Assembly (NCBI RefSeq): GCF_003459505.1
Contig: NZ_QRWD01000012.1
Coordinates: 360-64,359 of the forward strand
Direction: 5' to 3'
Origin: Collinsella sp. AF20-14LB
GTDB lineage: Bacteria; Actinomycetota; Coriobacteriia; Coriobacteriales; Coriobacteriaceae
DNA length: 64,000 nucleotides
Part shown: one piece after another, positions 51,663 through 59,235 of the stretch
Position numbering within the stretch: position 1 is the stretch's first letter
How the letters are laid out: the number at the start of each line of letters is the position of its first letter
Translations under genes and position numbers: made by a program
The notes under the pieces: generated by a model
Database searches by the model: none
What the model saw: the letters and a program-made list of their open reading frames with translations, nothing else
Told to the model about the DNA's origin: nothing

Positions 51663-53690
51663 CTACGGACGCTCGTCGGGAGCCAGGCGCTGCATCTTGC
51701 TCACGGCCTTAAACTTGGTGAACAGCGGCACGTACTCAAAGCTCACGTTGGAGTTCTCCAGGCCGTACCAGCGCGCAGGCGTGCCGGCGGCGCGGCGGAT
51801 GATGTACTTGAGCGTGATGGCCGTACGCTCGCTGGGCTCCACGTCGCTTTCGGGCGCCAGCAGCTTGCGGATCATGACGAACTTAAACGTACCGATGTTG
51901 CCCGGGTCCTTGTAGACCGAGTAATCGTGCGTCTGCGCCGGCAGCTCGCCGCTGGCAGCCAGGTCCTGAACAACCTGGCGCAGGTAAGCATTGACGCGCT
52001 GGTTGATCTTATAGCCCAGGTACAGATGCACGCGGAATACGTAGTCGGTGCCGAACGTCTCGACCGAGTAGGCAAAGGTATGCGGCTCCTCCATGGTCTC
52101 GACATTCACGAACCACCAGGCGCGAGCGCGCTTGGGGTGCTTATCCAAAATCGAGTAGACGATATCGCGGTCGATATAGTCGGTGTTGGTGTCCTTGGTC
52201 AGGTACACGATGTTGTCGCTCATGAGCTCGTAGCGATCGTCGTCGCGCAGGCGTTTGAGCTGCGGCAGATAGCTGCGCAGCGGCAGCAGCGTAAACTGAC
52301 GTTGCTCGACCGCCGTGCCGTTGTACCAGCACACCATAATGCCCATGATGAGTGCGGCCATAAGGATGGTGAAGTAGCCGCCGTGGAAGAACTTGGTGAG
52401 CGAGCTCACAAAGAAGAAACCCTCGAGCAAAAGGAAGAAGGCGGCAAAGATCCACGGCGCGACCTTGAGATTGCGCTCCACGTGCAGATAGAAGAAGAGC
52501 AGCATTGTCGTGCACATCATGGTCAGGGTAATGGCCAGGCCGTACGCGGCCTCCATGTGCGCCGAGTTCTGGAACAGCAGCACCACGACGACGCAGCCCA
52601 CGAGCATGACGTTGTTGACCATGGGGATGTAGAGCTGGCCCTTGGTCTCGGCAGGATAGAAGACCTGCATATGCGGCATGAGGTCCAGGCGGCTGGCCTC
52701 GGACACCAGCGAGAATGCGCCGGTGATGAGCGCCTGCGAGGCGATGATGGCCGCGACGGTGGAAAGGCCGACGGCAAAGGGGCGCAGACCCGGGGCGAGC
52801 ATCTGGTAGAAGGGGTTGAGGTCGGCGATACCCATGAGCTCCGGGTTGCCGGCGTTGTTGATAAGCCACGCGCCCTGGCCCATGTAGGACAGCAGCAGGC
52901 AGCACTTAACGAACGGCCAGGTGGCATAAATGTTGCCGCGACCCACATGGCCCATGTCGGAGTAGAGCGCCTCGGCACCGGTGGTGGCGAGGAAGCAGCT
53001 GCCCAGAATCATGATGCCCGCGTGGTTGTTGGGGCTCAGCAAAAAGGCGATGCCGCGCACCGGGTTGAGGCACAGCAGCACGGCGGGGTGCTGGAAGACA
53101 AAGAACAGACCCGTGCCGCCCAGGAACAGGAACCACAGCGTCATGATGGGGCCAAAGGCGTGACCGATCTTGGCCGTGCCGATGCGCTGCACCAAGAAGA
53201 GCGCAATGATGATGGCGAGCGTGATGGCGACAACGCGGCCCTGGTCATCCCCGAGCACGGCGTGGACCGCCGGAATGGTGCGCAGGCCCTCGATGGCCGT
53301 GGTAACGGTAACAGCCGGCGTCAGGATGCCGTCGGCGAGCAGCGCGGCGCCACCCAGCATGGCGGGGATGATAAGCCACTTGCCGCAACGCTTGACCAGG
53401 CTGTACAGGGCAAAGATACCGCCCTCGCCGTGGTTGTCGGCGCGCAGCGAGATCAGCACGTACTTGACGGTCGTCAGCAGCGTGACCGTCCACACGACAA
53501 GAGAGAGCGCGCCGAGCACGAACTCCTCCGTCACGCTTCCGATGCCGCCGTTGCCGGCAACGAGCGCCTTAGTTACATACATGGGGCTGGTGCCGATGTC
53601 GCCGTACACCACGCCCAGCGTGACGAGCATCGCCGAGATGCTCACAGGAATCGCAGCGTGCGAGGCTGCCTCCTTGGCCTTTTGTTCCAT
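51663..53690 (-). CDS. kup: Kup-type potassium transporter
   Basis: A 675-residue potassium-proton symporter. N-terminal core LGVVYGDIGTSPMYVTKALVAG near residue 27, VWTVTLLTTVKYVLISLRADNHGEGGIFALYSLV near 67-100, LLADGILTPAVTVTTAIEGL near 118, about 12 membrane helices to residue 450, then a soluble C-terminal region of about 220 residues. ATG 53690 follows GGGAGGAAACC; a TTG six codons earlier is possible. Upstream, TATAAT on the minus strand at 53726-53731 is a candidate -10 with a poor -35. The two genes downstream encode a KdpDE-like pair. Confidence 0.95.
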   Translation of the reverse strand: MEQKAKEAASHAAIPVSISAMLVTLGVVYGDIGTSPMYVTKALVAGNGGIGSVTEEFVLGALSLVVWTVTLLTTVKYVLISLRADNHGEGGIFALYSLVKRCGKWLIIPAMLGGAALLADGILTPAVTVTTAIEGLRTIPAVHAVLGDDQGRVVAITLAIIIALFLVQRIGTAKIGHAFGPIMTLWFLFLGGTGLFFVFQHPAVLLCLNPVRGIAFLLSPNNHAGIMILGSCFLATTGAEALYSDMGHVGRGNIYATWPFVKCCLLLSYMGQGAWLINNAGNPELMGIADLNPFYQMLAPGLRPFAVGLSTVAAIIASQALITGAFSLVSEASRLDLMPHMQVFYPAETKGQLYIPMVNNVMLVGCVVVVLLFQNSAHMEAAYGLAITLTMMCTTMLLFFYLHVERNLKVAPWIFAAFFLLLEGFFFVSSLTKFFHGGYFTILMAALIMGIMVCWYNGTAVEQRQFTLLPLRSYLPQLKRLRDDDRYELMSDNIVYLTKDTNTDYIDRDIVYSILDKHPKRARAWWFVNVETMEEPHTFAYSVETFGTDYVFRVHLYLGYKINQRVNAYLRQVVQDLAASGELPAQTHDYSVYKDPGNIGTFKFVMIRKLLAPESDVEPSERTAITLKYIIRRAAGTPARWYGLENSNVSFEYVPLFTKFKAVSKMQRLAPDERP

Positions 53691-53812
53691 AAGCCGGTTT
53701 CCTCCCAACTTTAATGTTCGAAGGGATTATAGGCAATCGGCCCATGTTTTAATGCACTGTTTTCCCAGCTAAATAAACATTTATACGGCCTTTAGGCCAC
53801 CTCGGCGATATG

Positions 53813-53845
53813 GAATGTGACAAAGGGACTGTCCCTTTGTCACAT
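53813..53845. repeat. family B palindrome, copy 4
   Basis: Arms ATGTGACAAAGGGAC and GTCCCTTTGTCACAT around one T (copy 1 has A). It ends 11 bases before the nitroreductase stop codon, in the gap between kup and the nitroreductase gene. Confidence 0.85.
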
Positions 53846-53856
53846 CACCGCATTCG

Positions 53857-54726
53857 TTACTTGCCGAGCCAGTTTTTGAACCACCACTCCATGGAGCGGC
53901 TCATCTCGGCCATAAAGGGGCTCGTGTGCTTGCGGGTGTAGATATCCACGACGCGCTCCCCCACCTCGCGGGCATGCGGACGGAACATCGCGTCCATCTC
54001 GGCCACCTGCGCGTCCATGGTCGCGGCATCCGCACGGCAGTAGCGTTCCTCGTGCACCAGGTTCACTACGGGATGCGCAATGGCCGGGCGCTCCTTACGG
54101 GGCGTGCCGATGATGAGCATCGACAGCGGCATGGTATAGGGCGGCAAGTCCAGCAGCGCGGCGACTTCCTCGGCGTTCTCGACGATATCACCGATGTAGC
54201 AGCTCCCCAGCCCCAAGGCCTCGGCGGCAACCACGGCGTTTTGCGCAGCGATCACGGCGTCCTGGGCCGCGATGGCAAAGTCGCCCAGGCCCGGCGCACG
54301 ACGGGGCGACTTGCCCGTGCGCTCGACAAACTCGGGCTCAAAGCAACCCACATGCTCAAACAGATCGATCCACTTGGCATAGTCGACTACAAATATGAGT
54401 GCCCAGGGCGCCTTGGCGATCATGGGCTGATGATCGCACAGGTCGGCCAGGCGGTCCAATGTGGCCTGCTCACGAATGCTCACGATGGAATACATCATCA
54501 TGGCGCCTGCCGACGGCGCACGGCTCGCCGCATGCAGAATCGCCGCCCGCTGTTCGTCGGTCACCGCCACGGGACGATCGCTGTCATCGCGCGCAAAAGC
54601 GCGCGTGGAGGAACGGTGCTCCAACGTGTCCAGCACCGCACTGCCCGTGGTCTCGACCGGATAGCCGCACGTATCGATCGCCGCTCCATCGCCGCCCATG
54701 TCCGCCTTGCAAACCTGCTCGTTCAT
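53857..54726 (-). CDS. nitroreductase family protein
   Basis: An FMN-dependent oxidoreductase of 289 residues. Seen: LDTLEHRSSTRAFARDD near residue 34 (FMN-binding Arg region), ASRAPSAGAMMMYSIV near 67, the middle AAQDAVIAAQNAVVAAEALGLGSCYIGDI near 150-180, and MPLSMLIIGTPRKERPA near 198-215. It is longer than the typical 200 residues, with extra N- and C-terminal stretches of about 30 and 60. The reaction is not predictable. ATG 54726 follows GATGAGGCG. Confidence 0.88.
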   Translation of the reverse strand: MNEQVCKADMGGDGAAIDTCGYPVETTGSAVLDTLEHRSSTRAFARDDSDRPVAVTDEQRAAILHAASRAPSAGAMMMYSIVSIREQATLDRLADLCDHQPMIAKAPWALIFVVDYAKWIDLFEHVGCFEPEFVERTGKSPRRAPGLGDFAIAAQDAVIAAQNAVVAAEALGLGSCYIGDIVENAEEVAALLDLPPYTMPLSMLIIGTPRKERPAIAHPVVNLVHEERYCRADAATMDAQVAEMDAMFRPHAREVGERVVDIYTRKHTSPFMAEMSRSMEWWFKNWLGK

Positions 54727-54939
54727 CGCCTCATCCTCGCTAATTCTTTAAGAAGCCTTTACGTTTCCGTGTAATTCCCGTCCATTATCGCGCAGGTCGC
54801 CGCTACATTGCGCAACACCGCCACGCACGCGCGTTATTATGGCTGGTTGTTGTGCGCAGTCACCAAATGCGGCGCATATCTTGGTAACAATCGGGTAAAC
54901 CCCCGCTTTCGTAGGTTTTAGTTTGTGAGGAGTCTCAGC

Positions 54940-57240
54940 ATGTTCGCTGCCGCCATCTCGCTCGTCGGTCTTGCGGCGACCGTCTACCTTGTCTTGCGCG
55001 AGGCCAAGGCCATTCGCGCTCAGTCGGGCACCGTTGCCAAAAGCGCTCTTGGGTGGAGCGTCGCCTTCGGCCTGTTCCAGCTCTTTTTGATCATTTGGGG
55101 TGCCATTGGCCTCGTCGCCCAAAACGAGCCGCTCGCCTTTGTGATGCTCATCCTGACCAACGCCATCCTCACCGGCTGCGCTTGGGCCAGCATCGCCCGC
55201 GACCGCATCGCCCCGCGCGTCTTTGCGTTCGCCGAGCCCGACGCCCCCGCCCCCACCGGCAAGCTCGCTCGCCTGCGCGGCGCCTTTGTGGGCAAACCGC
55301 TCGTCGCCGCCGTCCTGTGCCTGCTGCTCGCCGGCGTCTTTGCGCTGCTGGGCATGGAGGTCTCGTCCAACCACGACTTTACCTGGGTCTACCCCCTGTG
55401 TATCCTGCTCGAGTGGGCCATCATCACCACGCTCATGGCCGGCTTGTTCTTCCTGTTCCAGCGCCACGGCGCAGCCCCCGCCGTCCTGGCCTTTGCCCTC
55501 TTTATCCTGGGCATTGCCGAGTTCTTCGTCATCACGTTTAAATCCATGCCCATCCAGCCGGGCGACCTTTCGGCCATCTCCACCGCCGCCGCGGTCGCCG
55601 GCAACGGCTACACCTTCTCCATCTCGCTGTTCTGCGTGCTGTCCATGGGCTTTACCGCCATCGCCATGCTGCTGTGCGAGTACGCCGGCCTGGTGGCACC
55701 GCACCGCCAGAAGGGCGCCGCCAACGCCAAGCGCATGCTGCTCACCAACCTGCTCGTGGCGGTGCTATGCCTGGGCGGCGTGACCGCGCATGTCACGCTC
55801 ATCGACTACTACAACACCCTCGGCATCACCGTCTACACCTGGCGTCCGCTCGAGAGCTACTGGCGCGAGGGCTACCTGCCTGCCTTTATTAGTGCGGCGC
55901 AGTCCATCAAGCCGCCCAAACCCGCCGACTACTCCGTCGACGATGCCAAGGCCACGCTCAAAAAGTACGCCAAGGCCTACGACAAGTCCGATGCCGCCAA
56001 GAGTGACGAGCGCACCGCCGCAAAGGAGCAATTCGACAGCGAGAAGCCCACGGTCATCGCCATCATGAACGAGACCTTCTCGGATCTGTCGATCTACCAG
56101 AACATGCGCGCCGGCTACGAGGGTCCGCAGTACTTTAAGAGCCTGTCCAACTGCCTCAGCCGCGGCAAGCTCTACGTGAGCGCCTACGGCGGCGGTACCG
56201 CCAATACCGAGTTTGAGTTTATGACCGGCAACTCCATGGCCAACCTGGGCTCGGGCGTGTACCCCTACACCATCTACAACATGGAAACGACTGGGAACCT
56301 GGCAGAGCAGTTCAAGTCGCTCGGATATTCCACCACGGCCATGCACCCCAACCACGCAACCAACTGGAACCGCGAGAACGTCTACAAGGACTTTGGCTTT
56401 GACCAGTTCCTGTCCATCAACGACTTCCAGGGTGCCGATACCCTGCGCGGCATGGTGACCGACCAGGCAACCTACGACAAGATTCTTGAGCTGCTCGACC
56501 AGAACGCCGACCCGCAGTTTATCTTCGATGTGACCATGCAGAACCACTCGGGCTACGACACGGGCCTGCTGCCGGTCGACAAGCAGATGCACCTGAACAT
56601 CGACACGACCGACCTGGACGCCAAGACCGTCGAGGACGGCACGCTCTCCGATGTCGATGAATATGTCTCGTGCATCGAACAGTCCGACCAGGCGCTGCGC
56701 TACTTCCTCAACGCCCTGAGCAAGCTCGACCGCAAGGTAGTCGTGGTGTTCTGGGGCGACCACCAGCCGTTCTTCCCGTCCAAGTTCAATGACAAGTGGT
56801 TTACCGGCGAGGACGACGCCACCCACCAGGAGCGTTTGTGGCAGACCGACTACATCATCTGGGCCAACTACGACGTTGCCGGCTGCGACCAGACGAGCGA
56901 GGTCGACGACCTGTCCACCAACTACCTGTCCACCCAGCTGATGCAACTGATCGGCGCACCGCTGACCGACTACCAGAAAGCGCACATGACGCTGCGCGAG
57001 TCGCTGCCCGCCATCAACTCCGTGGGCTACGAGGACGCCAGCCTGCGCTGGGCGCTCTCCTCCAACGTCACCGGTGACGACGCCGCTGCCGCAGCCGCCA
57101 CCAAGGCGCGCGAGGATTACGCCAAGATGCAGTACTACGAGATGTTCCGCGACGGCAAGAACGTGTATACCGAGCACTTCCAGACCGAGGCCAACGAGAC
57201 CGACCCCAACCTGGCGCCGGGTACGACCAAGATCAAATAG
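54940..57240 (+). CDS. LTA synthase family sulfatase-fold membrane protein
   Basis: A 766-residue protein: about seven membrane helices in the first 300 residues, then an extracellular alkaline-phosphatase-fold domain. Seen: IAIMNETFSDLSIYQNM near residue 374 (metal Glu), GGGTANTEFEFMTGNSMANL near 412 with the nucleophile Thr, TAMHPNHATNWNRENVYKDFGFD near 467, and VVVFWGDHQPFFP near 603 with the metal Asp-His. The family transfers glycerol phosphate or phosphoethanolamine to cell-surface glycolipids. ATG 54940 follows GAGGAGTCTCAGC. No obvious partner gene; a repeat-rich region follows. Confidence 0.9.
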   Translation: MFAAAISLVGLAATVYLVLREAKAIRAQSGTVAKSALGWSVAFGLFQLFLIIWGAIGLVAQNEPLAFVMLILTNAILTGCAWASIARDRIAPRVFAFAEPDAPAPTGKLARLRGAFVGKPLVAAVLCLLLAGVFALLGMEVSSNHDFTWVYPLCILLEWAIITTLMAGLFFLFQRHGAAPAVLAFALFILGIAEFFVITFKSMPIQPGDLSAISTAAAVAGNGYTFSISLFCVLSMGFTAIAMLLCEYAGLVAPHRQKGAANAKRMLLTNLLVAVLCLGGVTAHVTLIDYYNTLGITVYTWRPLESYWREGYLPAFISAAQSIKPPKPADYSVDDAKATLKKYAKAYDKSDAAKSDERTAAKEQFDSEKPTVIAIMNETFSDLSIYQNMRAGYEGPQYFKSLSNCLSRGKLYVSAYGGGTANTEFEFMTGNSMANLGSGVYPYTIYNMETTGNLAEQFKSLGYSTTAMHPNHATNWNRENVYKDFGFDQFLSINDFQGADTLRGMVTDQATYDKILELLDQNADPQFIFDVTMQNHSGYDTGLLPVDKQMHLNIDTTDLDAKTVEDGTLSDVDEYVSCIEQSDQALRYFLNALSKLDRKVVVVFWGDHQPFFPSKFNDKWFTGEDDATHQERLWQTDYIIWANYDVAGCDQTSEVDDLSTNYLSTQLMQLIGAPLTDYQKAHMTLRESLPAINSVGYEDASLRWALSSNVTGDDAAAAAATKAREDYAKMQYYEMFRDGKNVYTEHFQTEANETDPNLAPGTTKIK

Positions 57241-57266
57241 CGACTAGCTGCGAGTTCATAACTGAA

Positions 57267-57399
57267 ACGTCTGTCCGGGCGGAGGCATATAAGGTTCCCT
57301 GCTCGGACAGTCCTGCGCAAGACGGAGGCCACATTAAGTGGCCTCCTTTGCGTGCGGAACTCGCGATGAACCTTATATGCCTCCGCCCGGACAGACGCC
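57267..57399. repeat. nested palindrome E1 with terminator core
   Basis: Perfect 29-bp outer arms (57267-57295 and 57371-57399, ending AAGGTT/AACCTT) enclose a core shared with E2. The core holds GGAGGCCAC/GTGGCCTCC with loop ATTAA and then TTTG (57324-57349), which would terminate the LTA-synthase-like gene on the plus strand, plus the flanks TCCTGCGCAAGACG and TGCGTGCGGAACTCGCGATG. Confidence 0.85.
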
Positions 57400-57452
57400 T
57401 TGTTGTTGGAGCACGGCTTGTCATGGGGGTATCCGCTGAACATATATAAGTT

Positions 57453-57479
57453 GAAGGCCACATTAAGTGGCCTTCTTTG
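57453..57479. repeat. isolated core hairpin of element E
   Basis: GAAGGCCAC/GTGGCCTTC with loop ATTAA, followed by TTTG on the plus strand. It matches the centre of E1 and E2 but lacks their flanks, and leads directly into the hairpin array. Confidence 0.7.
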
Positions 57480-57483
57480 TATT

Positions 57484-57777
57484 CGGAAAGTGTGTCCCGG
57501 AATCTGCCTTCGGAATGGGACGCAGTTTCCGCTTGAGGGCCTGTTGGGAAAGCGCATCCCACTTCAAGAGTAAATTCCGGGTCGCACTTTCCGCTAAGGC
57601 TCTCAACCGGAAAGTGCATCCCATTCCAAGCCTTAATTCCGGGACATAGTTTCCGGACAAGACATCAACCGGAAAGTGGGGACCACTCTGAGCGCCGATT
57701 CTGGGACACACTTTCCGAAACACCGCCCATCCGGAAAGCCCGTCCCGCTCTGAATACATCCGGGCATGGAATATCCG
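57484..57777. repeat. tandem array of five hairpin units, period about 62 bp
   Basis: Five units start at about 57484, 57547, 57607, 57669 and 57731. Each opens with CGGAAAG (unit 2: GGGAAAG) plus a TCCC-type word and closes with its rough complement (GGGAC...CTTTCCG), giving a stem of about 18 bp around a loop of about 10 bp, with 12-16 bp linkers. Units differ from one another by about a third of positions. The spacing is regular but the units are palindromic and divergent, unlike CRISPR repeats. Confidence 0.75.
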
Positions 57778-57805
57778 CTTATTAGGCCTTCCGTCAATAA
57801 AGGGG

Positions 57806-57934
57806 CGCCCTCCCGAGCGGCGGGCTCGAAGTTCATCGCGAGTTCCGCACGCAAAGAAGGCCACTTAATGTGGCCTTCGTCTTGCGCAGGACTGTAGAGC
57901 AGGGAACTTCGTGCCCGCCGCCCGGGAGGGCGTT
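57806..57934. repeat. nested palindrome E2, inverted relative to E1
   Basis: The core (about 57829-57909) is the reverse complement of the E1 core with few changes. The outer arms, beginning CGCCCTCCCG and ending CGGGAGGGCG, pair over about 28 bases with two mismatches but differ from those of E1. It ends 17 bp before the stop codon of the minus-strand LAATG protein gene. Confidence 0.85.
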
Positions 57935-57951
57935 GCGTTTAGAAGATGAAC

Positions 57952-58650
57952 CTAGCGCTTATCCCTCCGGGACAAAAGAAGTGCGGCTATAAATGCGATG
58001 ATTGCAAGTGTCAGCAACACCAAAAGCAACGTGAGCGTGTTGTCGCCCGTTGCCGCCAGACCAAGCAAGCCGAGCTTCTTGCTGTCAGCAGACTGCACGG
58101 GAATCTTCTCGCCATCGTCCTCGGCGGTAATCTCCCAGCGAATGGTCTTGTTTGCGTCGGCAACCTCGTTGCCCACCGATGTCGGAACGTTTAGCTGCAA
58201 ATTAAGCACCGTGCTGCCATCGCTCGTAAACGTGGCGATTTGCGTGGGATAAGCGAACGCGCTGCCCGGTGTTCCTGTCTGGAGCCAACCTGCAGAGCCA
58301 TCGCCCGCCGACGCCGTTAGGGTAATGGGCGACAGCAGGCGTGCCGTCTCGTGATCGACAACGGCACGCACAAACACGCGCACCTGGGACTTTACGCCCG
58401 TGGCACGAATCTCTATCTGCTGATCACGCACATCGCCAGGCATCAGATCTTTAAAGGCCAAAAACAGATCGGGCTCCCCCGAGGAGTCCGTCGCCCCCGA
58501 GACCGTCAGCTGACGCGCATTTCCGTCATAGGCAATCGCGGGAGTATCGGCAAACGCACGGGCGGGAACAGCGAGCGCGACCACGCAGAAAATGGCCGCG
58601 ACCATGCAACGCAAGGAGCGCGCAACACCTTTACGAATCGGGAACGCCAT
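57952..58650 (-). CDS. secreted protein with LAxTG-type cell wall sorting signal
   Basis: A 232-residue surface protein. Signal peptide: basic start, hydrophobic MVAAIFCVVALAVPARAFA, probable cut after residue 33. The middle (about 40-190) looks like a beta-sandwich domain of unknown family. The C-terminus has LAATGD, a hydrophobic stretch NTLTLLLVLLTLAIIAFIAALLL and SRRDKR, a sorting signal of the LAxTG type used by class E sortases of actinobacteria. No sortase gene is in the window. Third gene of the surface operon; GGAGGTGCG precedes the ATG, which lies two bases after the previous stop. Confidence 0.85.
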   Translation of the reverse strand: MAFPIRKGVARSLRCMVAAIFCVVALAVPARAFADTPAIAYDGNARQLTVSGATDSSGEPDLFLAFKDLMPGDVRDQQIEIRATGVKSQVRVFVRAVVDHETARLLSPITLTASAGDGSAGWLQTGTPGSAFAYPTQIATFTSDGSTVLNLQLNVPTSVGNEVADANKTIRWEITAEDDGEKIPVQSADSKKLGLLGLAATGDNTLTLLLVLLTLAIIAFIAALLLSRRDKR

Positions 58651-58652
58651 AC

Positions 58653-59234
58653 TTACGCACCTCCATGCGGCGGCACCAGCACGTCATTCTCGACCGAGCA
58701 ACCCCATGCGTCGTGCACGGCCTCATCGGGCGTCGCCTGGACCGCCTGAGTGGAGATATCCACGACAAGATTGCGACCTTCGGTTGCCTTGAGCTCGGTA
58801 ACCCTATTAATGAGCACGCCGGTTTCCGCGCCGGGAGCGACGGGCGACGTCCAGTAATAGAACCCGTCGCTCGCCTTAACCCAGTTATAAGCCGAGTTCG
58901 CGCCCGAGGCATCAGCCACGCTCCACGCAATCTCGTAATCCGCCTCACCCTTCGGCTCCTCCTTCGGCTCATCCCACAGGCGTGCGCCATCCTGGTCCTG
59001 CCAGTAGATATCCACTGCAGCACGAATATAGGCGGGCGCGGTACCCGTGTTCTTCGCCTTGACATCGCTTTTCACTTTGCCGTTGAGCGTTTCCTGAACC
59101 GATGGCGTCACCGACCCGATGCCGAACTGGTTGACCAGCACGCCCGTAACCGAAAGCCAGGCCAACGTGCCTGCCGTACCGGCCAGGAGGATAACCCCCA
59201 CCAGCAAGGCGATGATGCGCTTGCGCTTGGACAT
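58653..59234 (-). CDS. SipW/TasA-type alternate-signal exported protein
   Basis: A 193-residue protein. The start MSKRKRIIALLVGVILLAGT, then AGTLAWLSVTGVLVNQFGIG and SVTPSVQETLNG, follows the pattern of SipW-cognate exported proteins (short hydrophobic segment, then a T-x-A-W/Y-x-S/T-D-like turn and N-x-F-x-x-G), the group that includes the fibre protein TasA and camelysin. The body (KAKNTGTAPAYIRAAVDIYW, NWVKASDGFYYWTSPVAPGAETGVLINRVTEL) matches the TasA-like beta domain in style. It may form surface fibres. The start lies one base after the giant protein stop, behind AAGGAGG. Confidence 0.75.
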   Translation of the reverse strand: MSKRKRIIALLVGVILLAGTAGTLAWLSVTGVLVNQFGIGSVTPSVQETLNGKVKSDVKAKNTGTAPAYIRAAVDIYWQDQDGARLWDEPKEEPKGEADYEIAWSVADASGANSAYNWVKASDGFYYWTSPVAPGAETGVLINRVTELKATEGRNLVVDISTQAVQATPDEAVHDAWGCSVENDVLVPPHGGA

Positions 59235-59235
59235 G

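Larger units (their letters stand above)
57241..57951. other. repeat-rich intergenic region after the LTA-synthase-like gene
   Basis: About 710 bp with no believable gene; minus-strand open frames of 128-140 codons only read through the repeats. It contains nested palindrome E1 (57267-57399), a short copy of its core hairpin (57453-57479), a five-unit hairpin array (57484-57777), and nested palindrome E2 in opposite orientation (57806-57934). Confidence 0.75.

Noticed and set aside
57484..57777. CRISPR-like appearance of the 62-bp array
   Set aside because: Units are palindromic and diverged rather than identical, there are no unique spacers of constant length, and no cas genes are nearby.
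57233..57864. Overlapping minus-strand frames of 128-140 codons in the repeat region
   Set aside because: They only translate palindromes and the tandem array, lack ribosome sites, and show no family pattern.
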